64,000 nt of DNA from Bacteroidota bacterium. GTDB taxonomy: Bacteria > Bacteroidota > Bacteroidia > Flavobacteriales > Weeksellaceae. Positions 9,092-17,815 of the stretch are shown here, one piece after another; position 1 is the first letter of the stretch; each line of letters opens with the position of its first letter. The notes beneath the pieces were generated by a model. The model was not told the origin of the DNA and did not search any database. It saw only the letters and a list, made by a program, of their open reading frames with translations. The stretch is taken from the NCBI GenBank assembly GCA_018902795.1, contig JAHIQD010000020.1, positions 186,001-250,000 on the forward strand, given 5' to 3'. Both the position numbers and the translations under genes were made by a program.

Positions 9092-9119
9092 GTTGTAAAG
9101 GCTTTAAATTTATGGTCCT

Positions 9120-9833
9120 TTACGGGTTTGTTGAGAAAATAGAACCGTTGGCGATCAGCGCTCTTCTGTTCATTTTCAGAATGTCTCTTACCCACTCGGC
9201 GAAATCTTCAGGCTGCAGCACTTTATCCGGATTACCGTCAGTAAGCCCACCCTGTATTGACATATCAGAAGCAATCGTGCTCGGAGTAAGCGTAATAACG
9301 CGGATGTTCTGTTTTCTCCATTCTGCCATCATCGACTGTGATAGAGAAACCACAGCAGCTTTTGAAGCAGCGTATGCCGACATGTTCGGTCCGCCTTTTA
9401 GACCTGCAGTTGAGGCTACATTCACGATGTCGCCCTGACCTTTTTCTTTCAGGAAAGGATATACGGCCTTTGATGCATAGTACACCCCAAACAGATTCGT
9501 CTTAATCACCTGTTCCCATGTTTCTGAAGGCATTTCCCCGATAGTTCCAAAGTTTCCGATTCCCGCATTGTTGATTAAGATATCTACTCCGCCTAACTCT
9601 TTTACCAAAGCTTCAATGCCGGCTTTCACCGCAGACTCATCATCAATACTGAAGACTGCCATAGAAGCATTAACGCCGAGGTTCTTAATTTCTTCAACGG
9701 TATTTCTTAAATTTTCTTCATTCCGGCCGGTAATTCCAATATTCACTCCTTCATTTGCCAAAGCCAAAGCCACAGCTTTTCCCAGACCTCTTCCTCCACC
9801 TGTAATGATGGCATTTTTTCCTTTTAAATTCAT
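9120..9833 (-). CDS. Short-chain dehydrogenase/reductase, FabG-like
   Basis: 237 residues from the ATG at 9833 (MNLKGKNAIITGGGRGLGKA). Cofactor loop GGGRGLG, NNAGIG, and the catalytic Ser-Tyr-Lys set (VASTAGLKGGPNMSAYAASKAAV) are all present, so this should be an active NAD(P)H-dependent oxidoreductase, close to 3-oxoacyl-ACP reductase. The upstream extension in frame is ruled out because the -7 box at 9855-9862 lies inside it. Substrate not determined. Single gene with its own promoter and terminator. Confidence 0.92.
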   Translation of the reverse strand: MNLKGKNAIITGGGRGLGKAVALALANEGVNIGITGRNEENLRNTVEEIKNLGVNASMAVFSIDDESAVKAGIEALVKELGGVDILINNAGIGNFGTIGEMPSETWEQVIKTNLFGVYYASKAVYPFLKEKGQGDIVNVASTAGLKGGPNMSAYAASKAAVVSLSQSMMAEWRKQNIRVITLTPSTIASDMSIQGGLTDGNPDKVLQPEDFAEWVRDILKMNRRALIANGSIFSTNP

Positions 9834-9854
9834 ATCAGTTCTTTTATTAAAATA

Positions 9855-9862
9855 CAAATTTA
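9855..9862 (-). promoter_or_regulatory. -7 box of the SDR gene
   Basis: TAAATTTG on the minus strand matches TAnnTTTG, 21 bases before the chosen ATG. Confidence 0.6.
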
Positions 9863-9996
9863 CGAAATACATTTTTCGAACGCGTCTGTTAATGCCTAAA
9901 TCGCGATGTGATATAAATTTATAAATACCCAAAGTCTGCAGCTGCATCAATGAGTTAATTTCCGAGACTTATAAAATTCAAACAAAAAACAAGCGG

Positions 9997-10042
9997 ATTA
10001 CGGGAAACCGTAAGGCTATGATGTTTACCTTTATTAATTTTG
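9997..10042 (+). promoter_or_regulatory. Palindromic operator plus -7 box of the first small-RNA-like locus
   Basis: ATTACGGGAAACCGTAA (9997-10013) is a near-perfect palindrome. Exactly 21 bases after it lies TAATTTTG (10035-10042), a -7 box. The same palindrome, in reverse orientation, lies exactly 21 bases before the -7 box of the gene at 44633, and its right half (AAACCGTAA) lies 20 bases before the -7 box at 25699. No TTTG -33 box is obvious at any of the three, as expected for activator-dependent promoters. Confidence 0.6.
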
Positions 10043-10046
10043 AGCA

Positions 10047-10124
10047 ATGATTTTTTAGAAGTTCATCAAGGCAGCGCTGAGATGAACGGATAAATGCCTT
10101 GCATTTTTGCAAGGCATTTTTGAT
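10047..10124 (+). ncRNA. Candidate small RNA, copy 1
   Basis: Transcription from the -7 box at 10035 should begin near 10047-10049. The predicted transcript starts ATGATTTTTTAGAAGTT, contains a 7-bp hairpin (GTTCATC/GATGAAC), and ends in a strong terminator (stem AAATGCCTTGCA/TGCAAGGCATTT, then Ts). The only ORFs are ATG-Ile-Phe-stop and ATG-Asn-Gly-stop. Copy 2 at 25712 shares 15 of the first 17 bases, the length and the layout. Identity with a known RNA family could not be tested. Confidence 0.55.
10092..10121 (+). terminator. Terminator of small-RNA copy 1
   Basis: A 12-bp perfect stem (AAATGCCTTGCA with TGCAAGGCATTT, four-base T loop) followed by TT. No protein gene on the plus strand precedes it. 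Confidence 0.85.
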
Positions 10125-10166
10125 TGGGGTAAACATTTACCAACGTCAAATGCCGGAGCTAAAAAA

Positions 10167-10193
10167 AACATTCTGAAAGATTCAGAATGTTTT
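10167..10193 (-). terminator. Terminator after the tandem-domain secreted protein
   Basis: AACATTCTGAA pairs with TTCAGAATGTT with a three-base loop; the minus strand continues with eight T. Confidence 0.85.
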
Positions 10194-10211
10194 AATAAAA
10201 AAGTGGAGAGG

Positions 10212-10883
10212 CTACTCTCTTGATTCGTAATATTCAATGTTGGGTTTGCTGATCACTCCGGCCTGTTTCATTTTTTCTTTCAGTACCGGCGAATTCATAA
10301 AAGCTTTGGCCTTCTCCATATCCGTAATATCGCAAACCACCTGTACCATTGTAGGATCGTCAATATTCCTTGCGATAACCACATCGATCAGTCCGGCACT
10401 GTCCCGCAACGGTTTTCCTTTGTCGAAACCAATAAGCCAGGCATCAAAATCTTTCACTTTATGGGTCATAATCGCCCATTTTGTTTCTTTAGAATTGGGA
10501 TTGAACCTTAGTACCTGATAAAATTCGGCCTTTGGATTAGACACTCCTCTCATTTTAATTTTTTCCAGAAATGCAGGATCTTTCATGGATGCTCTTGCTT
10601 TTTCAACATCAGTCACCGTGGCTACATTCATCATTTTATGGGGATGTCCCACCTGTGAACTGATGACAATGGTTTGAATTCCATTTTGTTTGCGTAATAG
10701 AGAATCCTTCATGAAAAGGGGTTTCCAGACATTGAAATCTTTAACGTGAAATGTAGTTTCTACAATTTTGTCTAGAGACATATTCATCTCCTGGTTCTGT
10801 GCAAAACTGTTGCTGAACGGAATGATCAACAACAGCATAATGGCCTGTCTCAACTGATTGAGCATGGTTTTTAAAATTTTCAT
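10212..10883 (-). CDS. Secreted protein with two repeated ferredoxin-like (ABM-like) domains
   Basis: 223 residues: a signal peptide ending near NSFAQ, then two similar halves of about 90 residues. Each half has the order HVKDFNVW/HKVKDFDAW, a ...DVVIARNIDDP-type strand, VATVTDVEKARAFM/CDITDMEKAKAFM, and a final FYQVLRF/EYYES strand, the pattern of dimeric alpha-beta barrel monooxygenase-like folds joined in tandem. No catalytic residues are evident. Probably periplasmic; function unknown. Confidence 0.85.
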   Translation of the reverse strand: MKILKTMLNQLRQAIMLLLIIPFSNSFAQNQEMNMSLDKIVETTFHVKDFNVWKPLFMKDSLLRKQNGIQTIVISSQVGHPHKMMNVATVTDVEKARASMKDPAFLEKIKMRGVSNPKAEFYQVLRFNPNSKETKWAIMTHKVKDFDAWLIGFDKGKPLRDSAGLIDVVIARNIDDPTMVQVVCDITDMEKAKAFMNSPVLKEKMKQAGVISKPNIEYYESRE

Positions 10884-11108
10884 GGTTGCGTTTTTTAGTT
10901 TTATAAATTGATATTATCTAATTCATAAAGTAAAGCTACAACGTTTTACATCATTAATTTAAATATAAGTACTAAATTTAAGTTAAAATGAATAAACAGT
11001 TAAAAATAACCACATAAAAACAGGTTTTAAAAAACAAATACTGCAAAAAATATCTGAGAATAATTAGAGATTCAATAATCTATTGAAAAAAATACCATCC
11101 TGTGAATA

Positions 11109-11411
11109 TCATAAAATTCTGCTGAAAACACGGTCAATAAGGATGACAAAGACCATCCACAAACCAACCATGATGACCAACAAATTAACAGCAGTGAATA
11201 TCAGATAATAATTTCTCCGAAAACTGTCGGATCCGGCATCTATCTTTTTGGAGTAAAGCCTGGAGAGCACCGGAATCAAAGCGAGTATAGCGAGCACCGG
11301 AACTCCGGGATAAAAACCAGTGAATACAGTACCCATCGCACTGAATACCGCAGCCAGAATGAGGAAGATCATTGATATGGTGCTTACCACCGTGAAAAGT
11401 TTCTTTTCCAT
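11109..11411 (-). CDS. Small integral membrane protein
   Basis: 100 residues with three predicted membrane helices (residues about 8-28, 32-48, 68-95). No family recognised. Lys and Arg cluster in the loop SRLYSKKIDAGSDSFRRN, which should face the cytoplasm. It lies downstream of the epimerase-like gene on the same strand, 58 bases away, and may be cotranscribed. Confidence 0.75.
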   Translation of the reverse strand: MEKKLFTVVSTISMIFLILAAVFSAMGTVFTGFYPGVPVLAILALIPVLSRLYSKKIDAGSDSFRRNYYLIFTAVNLLVIMVGLWMVFVILIDRVFSRIL

Positions 11412-11469
11412 TTTGATTTGAATTTAATTGAACAGATGTAAAGTTTGAAGAGTTCTCCCTTCAGTGGGT

Positions 11470-12420
11470 TTAAATGGAGTGACCAGCACCTTCCTTACCC
11501 TTTAAATTTTCAATAAGCATTCTGATGCCGTATTCAGGAGCTGTGGCGGTGATGCCAAACCGTTTTTCAAATTTACTGCTGTCGAAGATATAATCCTGTT
11601 CATATTGGTAATTCATTTCAGGAAGCTCTTTCATGACAGGCATAAACAATCCAAGTATCCGGATCAGCCAAACGGGTACGGTCTGAATTTTAGCTTCTAC
11701 CTTCAGTTCGTCAGCAACTAACTGAATCCACTGCCGGTTCGTCAGTTTTTCTTTTGTTGTAGGCACATGCCATACCTGGTTATAGGCATCATTTGTGTTT
11801 CCAAGTAATGCCGTTGCCGCAGCAGCATCTGGGGTATACGTATAGGTATGAATTTTGTCGGGGTCGCCCAATGCCTGTGCCTTTTTTCCTTTTAAAAGCT
11901 GATCAACAACCATCATATTCAAAGCACTGTTTTTATTATCCGGACCGTAAAAATCAGCTGATCTTGCGATAAGTGCTGTAAGGCTGCCTTTCTCAACTTC
12001 ATTTATAATCATCTCATGTAGCTGTTGTCTTACTGCCCCCTTTTTACTCGGCGCATGGATGGGGGATGCCTCAGTCATCAAAGGTATTGCCGATTGACCG
12101 TACATATATACATTATCAAAGAAGACCAATTTGGCATGATGCTTTTTACAGGCATTAATTACTTCTTTCATAAATGCCGGCCATATATTCTGCCATACGC
12201 TAAGCTTATATTCGAAGCCGATAACAACATACACTGTTTCGCTCCCTGCTACTGCTTTGTCGATTTGAGACAGATCATTAACATCGATGGGAAAAAGTTC
12301 ATCAGTTTCATTCACCTTTTTTGGGGTTCTGCTTACCAGACGAATGTGATCCGTATATTTCTTTAATGCTTTGGCCAACGGTATTCCGATAGCTCCTCCA
12401 GATCCAATGATTGTCTGCAT
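11470..12420 (-). CDS. Extended SDR / NAD-dependent epimerase-like protein
   Basis: 316 residues. The N-terminal dinucleotide-binding loop is slightly atypical (IIGSGGAIGIPLAKAL), followed by the SRTPKK segment expected for NADPH binding and later FFDNVYMYG with the tyrosine usually used in catalysis, then ARSADFYGPDN. These mark the extended SDR/epimerase-NmrA group. The protein begins directly at the first beta strand, which is short for the family but the upstream sequence has no other start in frame. Substrate unknown. Confidence 0.85.
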   Translation of the reverse strand: MQTIIGSGGAIGIPLAKALKKYTDHIRLVSRTPKKVNETDELFPIDVNDLSQIDKAVAGSETVYVVIGFEYKLSVWQNIWPAFMKEVINACKKHHAKLVFFDNVYMYGQSAIPLMTEASPIHAPSKKGAVRQQLHEMIINEVEKGSLTALIARSADFYGPDNKNSALNMMVVDQLLKGKKAQALGDPDKIHTYTYTPDAAAATALLGNTNDAYNQVWHVPTTKEKLTNRQWIQLVADELKVEAKIQTVPVWLIRILGLFMPVMKELPEMNYQYEQDYIFDSSKFEKRFGITATAPEYGIRMLIENLKGKEGAGHSI

Positions 12421-12501
12421 ATTGATGGATTAAAAAGTTATTTTGATGAACAGTATGACTTGCCTGCCACTACTCCCAAAGATACGGATTATGGAAATAG
12501 T

Positions 12502-13032
12502 TTATATAATTGGATTATCAGTGTCAAACAATTTTCTCAGCATGTCAGGACCGGCAGAGTTGCCGTTTTTAATTGTGAAAAAATATTTGGTCTGCCAACT
12601 TTGGGTTTTTTCTGCCTGTCTACTGGTCGTAATGTCCCACGATGGATAAACTCTAATTCCGCGTTTTCCGCCTTTTCCGTTTTGTGAGATTATTCCTTTG
12701 TCAGCCAAAACTGATTTTGGAAAAATAAACTGTCCAATATTATGGTCACTTTTTGAAGTGATTATTATAAAATCAATATCGTCTAAAATGTCAAATGGTT
12801 CGGTTACTCCATTCTTGTTCCGTTTCCAGACCGTTACAAACTGCCCTGTTTTTTTCGGGGTAATTTTAGAAACTCTATATTCAACCTTCTTCCCGTTGAG
12901 TTCAAATGAACAGGCACTGTATTCAACACTTTCTGAATGTAGTTTAAGGTTTGTCAACTCAAAACCACACTGGTCATCAATCAATTGTTTCACCACTTTC
13001 AGGTTGGAATAAAGCAGGTTTTCGGTTTTCAT
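12502..13032 (-). CDS. MepB family protein
   Basis: 176 residues. Recognised by YSACSFELNGKKVEYRVSKITPKKTGQFVTVWKR, DIDFIIITS, GQFIFPKSVLADKGI and GKGGKRGIRVYPSWD, all typical of MepB-like proteins, a small uncharacterised family first named beside the mepRA efflux locus of Staphylococcus. No enzyme activity is established. First gene of a run of minus-strand accessory genes up to 16 kb. Two consecutive ATGs open the frame; the second is used here. Confidence 0.85.
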   Translation of the reverse strand: MKTENLLYSNLKVVKQLIDDQCGFELTNLKLHSESVEYSACSFELNGKKVEYRVSKITPKKTGQFVTVWKRNKNGVTEPFDILDDIDFIIITSKSDHNIGQFIFPKSVLADKGIISQNGKGGKRGIRVYPSWDITTSRQAEKTQSWQTKYFFTIKNGNSAGPDMLRKLFDTDNPII

Positions 13033-13082
13033 CATTTAGTTGTTCGCTTCTGTTTGGAGTTGCACTGTAATGACCGATAAGT

Positions 13083-13279
13083 TTACGGATTGGCAGTTAA
13101 GAAATCTTTAATGGTATTGATATATAATTCGGGATGCTCTGCGAAAGTCTTACTTTTACATTAAGTCCTTTCAAAATTGTTAAGCAATTATTCAAGAAAA
13201 CTGCATAGTCTTTTTCGTTTATAAGGTCTTTATAATCGTCAGGTAATTTTATTTTGTTTTCCTTAAAGAAGTCGAACAT
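13083..13279 (-). pseudogene. Small hypothetical gene with an apparent frameshift
   Basis: The frame from 13279 reads MFDFFKENKIKLPDDYKDLI ... LKGLNVKV and then turns into RLSQSIPNYISIPLKIS up to a stop at 13097. Shifting by one base near 13145 instead gives TFAEHPELYINTIKDFLTANP and a stop at 13083, which is far more protein-like and continues the acidic/Lys-rich composition. I infer a one-base insertion (natural or sequencing error) in a gene of about 65 residues. No family recognised. Its promoter repeat is at 13310-13360. Confidence 0.55.
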
Positions 13280-13309
13280 ATTTTCATTTTAAAATTGGTG
13301 CTAATATTC

Positions 13310-13362
13310 CAAATATACACATTACTCCAATACTCCCTATATTTTATTGCATATAACTGAGT
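13310..13362 (-). repeat. Cassette-type leader repeat, copy A
   Basis: On the minus strand: CAGTTATATGCAAT, then an AT-rich middle, GTATTGGAGTAATGTG and the -7 box TATATTTG (13310-13317), 31 bases before the start at 13279. About 50 bases match the copy at 16029-16080. The minus-strand TGTGTATATTTG end also matches leaders at 41.0, 45.3 and 57.7 kb. Confidence 0.6.
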
Positions 13363-13370
13363 ACGCAGTT

Positions 13371-13973
13371 TTATTTGATTCCAAATTGTTGAATCATCCA
13401 GTGATTTGAATGGTTCTTAATCAAATCTTCTTTTATTTTTTCATCCTTTGTGTCCAAATATTGATAAACTTTTAGAGGAATTGAATCCGGAAACTTAATT
13501 AGACTTTTAGAGATTATTTCTGCAGATTCTTTTGTTTGTCCATTTGAATTTAATGCTTCTGCTTTAAAAATTTCAACAATTACCGGAACTGTTCCATAGA
13601 TGTTTTTTACTTCACTTTCTAAATCAGTCATTAAATTGACCTGGAAATTGGAATCTGGATGTTTTCCTGCTGCTGCGGTTTGATTAATATGTTCCTGATA
13701 GGTAAGAAACATATTTAGAATTTGTAAATTCTTTGTGTTTTTATCTTCATACAGCTTTTTTATTCTTTGAGTAATATCTGGATTTAATTCACCTTTATCA
13801 GATTGTAATGCCTGTTCGTAAAAATCGTTTAGAAGATTTAAAACTGTTTTGTCCTTGGTATCAGTTGTAGTGTTTTCCTTTAATTGTTTAATAAACTTCA
13901 AATATTCATCACTTTTCTGTGAAAAAACATTAATTGATAAAAAAAGAAGAATAATAAAAGTTAGATTTTTCAT
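13371..13973 (-). CDS. Secreted hypothetical protein
   Basis: 200 residues. A typical signal peptide (LTFIILLFLSINVFSQ) is followed by a helical, Lys/Glu/Asn-rich protein with TPR-like spacing in its second half (VEIFKAEALNSNGQTKESAEIISKSL). No catalytic motif. AT-rich compared with the flanks, in keeping with the accessory block it sits in. Confidence 0.8.
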   Translation of the reverse strand: MKNLTFIILLFLSINVFSQKSDEYLKFIKQLKENTTTDTKDKTVLNLLNDFYEQALQSDKGELNPDITQRIKKLYEDKNTKNLQILNMFLTYQEHINQTAAAGKHPDSNFQVNLMTDLESEVKNIYGTVPVIVEIFKAEALNSNGQTKESAEIISKSLIKFPDSIPLKVYQYLDTKDEKIKEDLIKNHSNHWMIQQFGIK

Positions 13974-14074
13974 TGATGTTAATTTTTAAATTTTGTTTCT
14001 ATAATAAACAATCTTTTATTTCTTGTCTTGCGCACAAAACGAAACTTTAGTTATTAGTGGCTGGGCTTTTTTTG

Positions 14075-15169
14075 TCAGTTCGGTCTAAATCGCTCAAATG
14101 ATTGCCAATATTTGTCTTTGTAAATATCATATTCTAAGTTCAACTTGTCTGAATATTTTTTTGTCAAGTCGTGCAAAACTTTTGAAGGTTTTCTAAAGTC
14201 TGCACAAGCAAAATAAATTTCTCTTGAATTGTCTGCTGTTTGTCTGCCGATGTTTAAGTAGCCGTCAAAGTCTTTTAGTTCAACCATTATTTGTTCTTCA
14301 AATTCATTGAGAAGTTCATAAGTGCTACTGTCTGGCATACCATTGTTGTCGTTACCATCATAGTTGATTTCAATTTTTAAAATCCAAGGGTGAGATGCTT
14401 TACTGTCCCAATCAAGCAATGTTGAATTGACAATTGCAACCATAGGTTTACCATTATTAAGTTCGGCTTCTAAACTTGAATAACTGTCATTTCCCGTATA
14501 GTAATGAAGTCCACTATACTTTTCAACAAACTCTTTTTGTCGCCAAGTCAAATAGTCTTTGAGTTTTGCAATAGGAATAAGTTCTTTTTCAGCTTCGTGT
14601 TTGCTAATGAATTTTAGGTTGTCTATGTTATTTAGAAAGTCAAGTTCGCCTAAATAATTGTCTAAGAAAATGTAAGTTCCGTTTCCTATTTGTTGCTTGT
14701 TTTCCTCTGTCTGCTCGTTGTGTATTACACAAATGTCAATTTCGTCAGGATAGTCAGCGTAATCGTTGTAATAAAAGAATAAATTTTCGCTGTCAAATTT
14801 ATATCCTGCCATATTGATTGCTACGTTTTCAATGTCCATTGCAGGTTTGAGTGCAGTAAATTTCCAACCGTTGATTTTCGGTGCTTGTTCTACAAGTTCT
14901 TCTACGAAAACAATGTTTTTAGCGTTGCCGTCTGCAGTCAATACTAATTCAACTGTATTGTCGTCATACATACCTGTCAAATAAAAATAACCGTCTTTTA
15001 GTTCAGCAAGTTTTAGCGAAAGCTTATCAAAGAAGTCTTTTTCAATATCTTTGTCGGATTTGACGACATTAAAAAATGTCTTTTCGTTTGCTTGAAACCA
15101 ATTCCAAAAGTCGCTGTAACTTTTGATTAGTTCGTCTTTCTTGCCAAAAATATTCTTTAGAAAACTCAT
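14075..15169 (-). CDS. DUF695 domain-containing protein
   Basis: 364 residues, cytoplasmic. The C-terminal third (about 225-355) matches DUF695: NGKPMVAIVNSTLLDWDSKASHPWILKIEI, then GMPDSSTYELLNEFEEQI and GQTADNSREIYFACADFRKPSKVL. The N-terminal half (about 15-140) has the pattern of a second, related domain with a measurement-like signature seen in DUF695 proteins. Function unknown. The gene lies between the cassette-like boundaries at 15.2 kb and 14.0 kb. Confidence 0.85.
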   Translation of the reverse strand: MSFLKNIFGKKDELIKSYSDFWNWFQANEKTFFNVVKSDKDIEKDFFDKLSLKLAELKDGYFYLTGMYDDNTVELVLTADGNAKNIVFVEELVEQAPKINGWKFTALKPAMDIENVAINMAGYKFDSENLFFYYNDYADYPDEIDICVIHNEQTEENKQQIGNGTYIFLDNYLGELDFLNNIDNLKFISKHEAEKELIPIAKLKDYLTWRQKEFVEKYSGLHYYTGNDSYSSLEAELNNGKPMVAIVNSTLLDWDSKASHPWILKIEINYDGNDNNGMPDSSTYELLNEFEEQIMVELKDFDGYLNIGRQTADNSREIYFACADFRKPSKVLHDLTKKYSDKLNLEYDIYKDKYWQSFERFRPN

Positions 15170-15210
15170 TTGTCTGTCAAGTTAAATTTTAATGTGCTAC
15201 GGTCTGTCAG

Positions 15211-15247
15211 CCCTGCCACTAACGGTTGGATATTTCTGTTGGCGGGG
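15211..15247. repeat. attC-like boundary repeat, copy A
   Basis: GCCACTAACGGTTGGATA ... TGTTGGCGGGG: an imperfect inverted repeat whose core resembles copies at 34411, 35271 and 37360. It lies between two accessory genes. The arms (CCCGCCAAC and GTTAGTGGC on the minus strand) recall integron attC ends, but no integrase gene is in the window. Confidence 0.4.
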
Positions 15248-15357
15248 ATTAGATGACTGGTCTTTGTAAATATAACCAAAAATGAACAATTAGCGAAAAA
15301 CCTTCATGATGTAAACTTCAACCATGCTAATAGAAATAGCTTATTATCTGTAGCACT

Positions 15358-15993
15358 TTAGTCCACTTGGAAATTTATTGGAAATCTCAAATTATCATTT
15401 ACTTTTCGTCCATCAATTTCTGAAGGAATCCAATTCCCAGTAGTTTTATATAATGCTACCTTTACTAATGTATTGAAATCTTCATCATCGCCTGTTGCTG
15501 TTACATTTTTTATCTTACCTTCTTTGTCAATTGTGAAATATAGTTCAGAGCGTAAAGGAATTCCACTATAATTATAAAAATAAGGTAAGTTTTCAATCTC
15601 TACAAATTTTGAAATTTCCTTTCTAAATCCTCCAATTCCTCCATTTTTATAATCAAGATATTTTGTCTTTTCAGGAATTTTATTTTTCAGAACGCCTTCA
15701 ACTTTTTCCCCACTTTCATGTTTTTCAATTTTTTTAATAAATTCATTTTGACGATTTGAGAATTCGGTGCTGTCTGTTACATAGTAAGGTTTTAAGACTT
15801 TATTATATTCAGCTATTCTCTCCTTGTTGAGTTCAGATAAAATCGGTAAATATTTTTTTGGGCGTTTATTTAGTTCTTTTATTTCGTTAGTTTTTTTGTC
15901 ATAAATATTGTCAACCTTTCTAATTTCTTCAAGTTGAGCTAATATCAATGTAAAATTTAGTAAAAATATTGCAATAATAATCCTTTGTTTCAT
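15358..15993 (-). CDS. Secreted protein with a TonB C-terminal-like domain
   Basis: 211 residues. Signal peptide (IIIAIFLLNFTLILAQ), a charged linker of about 90 residues, then a domain from about 125 on reading GGIGGFRKEISKFVEIENLP ... LYFTIDKEGKIKNVTATGDDEDFNTLVKVALYKTTGNWIPSEIDGR, which is the TonB C-terminal fold as used by many periplasmic Bacteroidota proteins. It lacks the N-terminal membrane anchor and Pro-rich spacer of a true TonB, so energy transduction is unlikely. Confidence 0.85.
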   Translation of the reverse strand: MKQRIIIAIFLLNFTLILAQLEEIRKVDNIYDKKTNEIKELNKRPKKYLPILSELNKERIAEYNKVLKPYYVTDSTEFSNRQNEFIKKIEKHESGEKVEGVLKNKIPEKTKYLDYKNGGIGGFRKEISKFVEIENLPYFYNYSGIPLRSELYFTIDKEGKIKNVTATGDDEDFNTLVKVALYKTTGNWIPSEIDGRKVNDNLRFPINFQVD

Positions 15994-16028
15994 TTTATCC
16001 AGTTTGTTTTATTGTTACATATAGCTCT

Positions 16029-16080
16029 CAAATATACACATTGCGCCAATACGCTCTATATTGCATTGCGTATAACTGAA
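16029..16080 (-). repeat. Cassette-type leader repeat, copy B
   Basis: Minus-strand CAGTTATACGCAATG ... GCGTATTGGCGCAATGTG then the -7 box TATATTTG (16029-16036), 36 bases before the TonB-C-domain gene. It is about 80 percent identical to the copy at 13310-13362 over some 50 bases, far more than expected for unrelated promoters. Confidence 0.6.
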
Positions 16081-16262
16081 TGAATAGTTGTTCAATACAT
16101 TGATGATCAGCATGATAATTTTTATTACACTTGGATTACCGCAACTGCCTACTCTTTTCTTCCTCCCGAAAATCACCACGCGCCAGATACAAACACCTGT
16201 AACCACGAGGATAAAAACCCAAAGGAACGTAAGGCCACCATTAGATTTCCGCTTTTAAAACT

Positions 16263-16270
16263 TACCTTTG
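16263..16270 (+). promoter_or_regulatory. -7 box of the TSUP permease gene
   Basis: TACCTTTG, 17 bases before the TTG start at 16287. The leader is so short that no ribosome binding site fits. Confidence 0.55.
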
Positions 16271-16286
16271 CAAAAAATGTAAACTG

Positions 16287-17054
16287 TTGGAAACGGAACT
16301 GTTATTGTATCTCTGCGGCGCGGCATTCTGTGCCGGATTTATTGATGCCATCGTTGGTGGTGGCGGACTCATTCAGACTCCTTTGGCTTTGGTTCTTTTA
16401 CCGCATCTCCCTGTTTCAACGGTAATCGGGACTCTTAAAATTCCCGCTTTCAGCGGTACGGCTATCGCCACCAGCCAATACCTTAAAAATGTAAAAATCA
16501 ACTGGAAGCTTTTGGGCATCATGGCGCTTATTGCATTTGTTTCTGCATTTTTAGGATCACAGCTTTTAACGGTCGTCAGCAACGATTTCATCAAACCTGT
16601 GCTGCTGTTCATCCTGATTGCTCTGGCTGTTTACACGCTTTTCAAAAAAGACTTCGGACAGGCAAAAGAAAAGCAGATTCCGTGGCATACCGCTGTTATC
16701 AACGGATGTATCGTGAGTGTTGCAGTGGGGTTTTATGACGGTTTCATCGGTCCGGGAGCAGGCACGTTTTTTATTCTTGGTTTCGTCACCCTCCTAGGCA
16801 TGGATTTCCTTCATGCCAATACCAACGCCAAACTGATTAATCTTGCCACCAATGCAGGCTCTATTTCGCTGTTCTTACTGAAAGGAAAAATCATCTGGGC
16901 CATTGCGCTTCCCATGGCGGTATGTAACGCTCTGGGCGGCTTTGTGGGCGCCAAACTGGCGATTAAAAGAGGCAACCGGTTTATCCGCTATGTGTTTATC
17001 CTGGTCATCTTTCTGTCGATCGGCAGATTCGGGTATGAGGTGATGTTTAAATAG
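16287..17054 (+). CDS. TSUP (TauE/SafE) family permease
   Basis: 255 residues, seven to eight membrane helices, with the family-defining repeats GFIDAIVGGGGLIQTPL near the N-terminus and GFYDGFIGPGAGTFFILGFV in the middle (residues about 150). TSUP proteins move sulfite, sulfoacetate or other organosulfur anions across the inner membrane; the substrate here is not evident. The start is TTG; an in-phase ATG does not exist upstream within the leader. It is convergent with the DUF6266-like gene. Confidence 0.9.
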   Translation: METELLLYLCGAAFCAGFIDAIVGGGGLIQTPLALVLLPHLPVSTVIGTLKIPAFSGTAIATSQYLKNVKINWKLLGIMALIAFVSAFLGSQLLTVVSNDFIKPVLLFILIALAVYTLFKKDFGQAKEKQIPWHTAVINGCIVSVAVGFYDGFIGPGAGTFFILGFVTLLGMDFLHANTNAKLINLATNAGSISLFLLKGKIIWAIALPMAVCNALGGFVGAKLAIKRGNRFIRYVFILVIFLSIGRFGYEVMFK

Positions 17055-17152
17055 CTTTTGCTTCCAAAGGTTTGGAAAGTCTCTCAGGCATCATGAGCAG
17101 GCGCTTGTTCATAGAAAACTCCTCTTGTTGTTTTTGCCCCGCTTGCGGCACT

Positions 17153-17815
17153 TTAACCGTTTTCAGGATGATTTTCACCTACCACAACCCCCTGCAGATA
17201 GCCGTCTCCGGAAATCAGCAACAGATCGGTGAATCCCTTTTTACTGCGAAACTGTTTTTTCAGCATCAGTTTGCCCCGTTCATAGCCTTCCCGGAAAGTA
17301 TGCACATGACGCCGGAATTTTCCCGAGTGAAAATCAAGCTGCAGCTCGATAATGGTTTCAGCAGGGTTTCCGGAGAGGGAAAAACTCAGATGGAGCTGTC
17401 CCTCACTGCGCACGGCCTGTAACAGTTTTGAAAAATCCGCATGCTTTTTATGAAAGTTGAAACAGGCAAGCACATGCTGACCTTCAGGGGTGGCAAGTCC
17501 GCCCGTTACGGTGCGCTGGCCGTTGGGTGCGGGGTCAAAGGATTTAAGGCTCAGCATCAGTTTGGAAATCCTTTGATAAAGATAGCGGTCGTTCAGCTTG
17601 GCGCATTCCTCAGCTAATGCAGTACGCAGAAATTTACCCGCCGCAGAAGCTTTCCCGAATTCGGTATTCTGTTTGACCACGGTTTGCTGTGCCGGGGTTT
17701 TCGGACCTTTTTTCTTTGCCGCAGCCCGGCGCACGATCTCTTTACCGTTGAGCCTATAGAAGACGTATTCGCCAAGTTTTCCGGTAACCCCGAATATTGA
17801 ATGTACTTTTCCCAT
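17153..17815 (-). CDS. DUF6266-like protein, copy 1
   Basis: 220 residues. The N-terminal block (MGKVHSIFGVTGKLGEYVFY, then KTPAQQTVVKQNTEFGKASAAGKFLRTAL) parallels the DUF6266 protein at 60134 (GKVGNVIGANWKGIDYLRI, then ANPRTPGQVDQRSKFSTVLRFL): a Gly-rich start, a tyrosine-basic turn, a T-P-x-Q-x-x-x-x-Q segment and a helix. The rest is beta-rich. No signal peptide. GC content is higher than in the flanks. Function unknown; the family is confined to Bacteroidota as far as I know. Confidence 0.8.
   Translation of the reverse strand: MGKVHSIFGVTGKLGEYVFYRLNGKEIVRRAAAKKKGPKTPAQQTVVKQNTEFGKASAAGKFLRTALAEECAKLNDRYLYQRISKLMLSLKSFDPAPNGQRTVTGGLATPEGQHVLACFNFHKKHADFSKLLQAVRSEGQLHLSFSLSGNPAETIIELQLDFHSGKFRRHVHTFREGYERGKLMLKKQFRSKKGFTDLLLISGDGYLQGVVVGENHPENG

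Noticed and set aside
10037..10125. SRP RNA or riboswitch at the first small-RNA locus
   Set aside because: Lacks the conserved SRP core and any downstream gene on the same strand.
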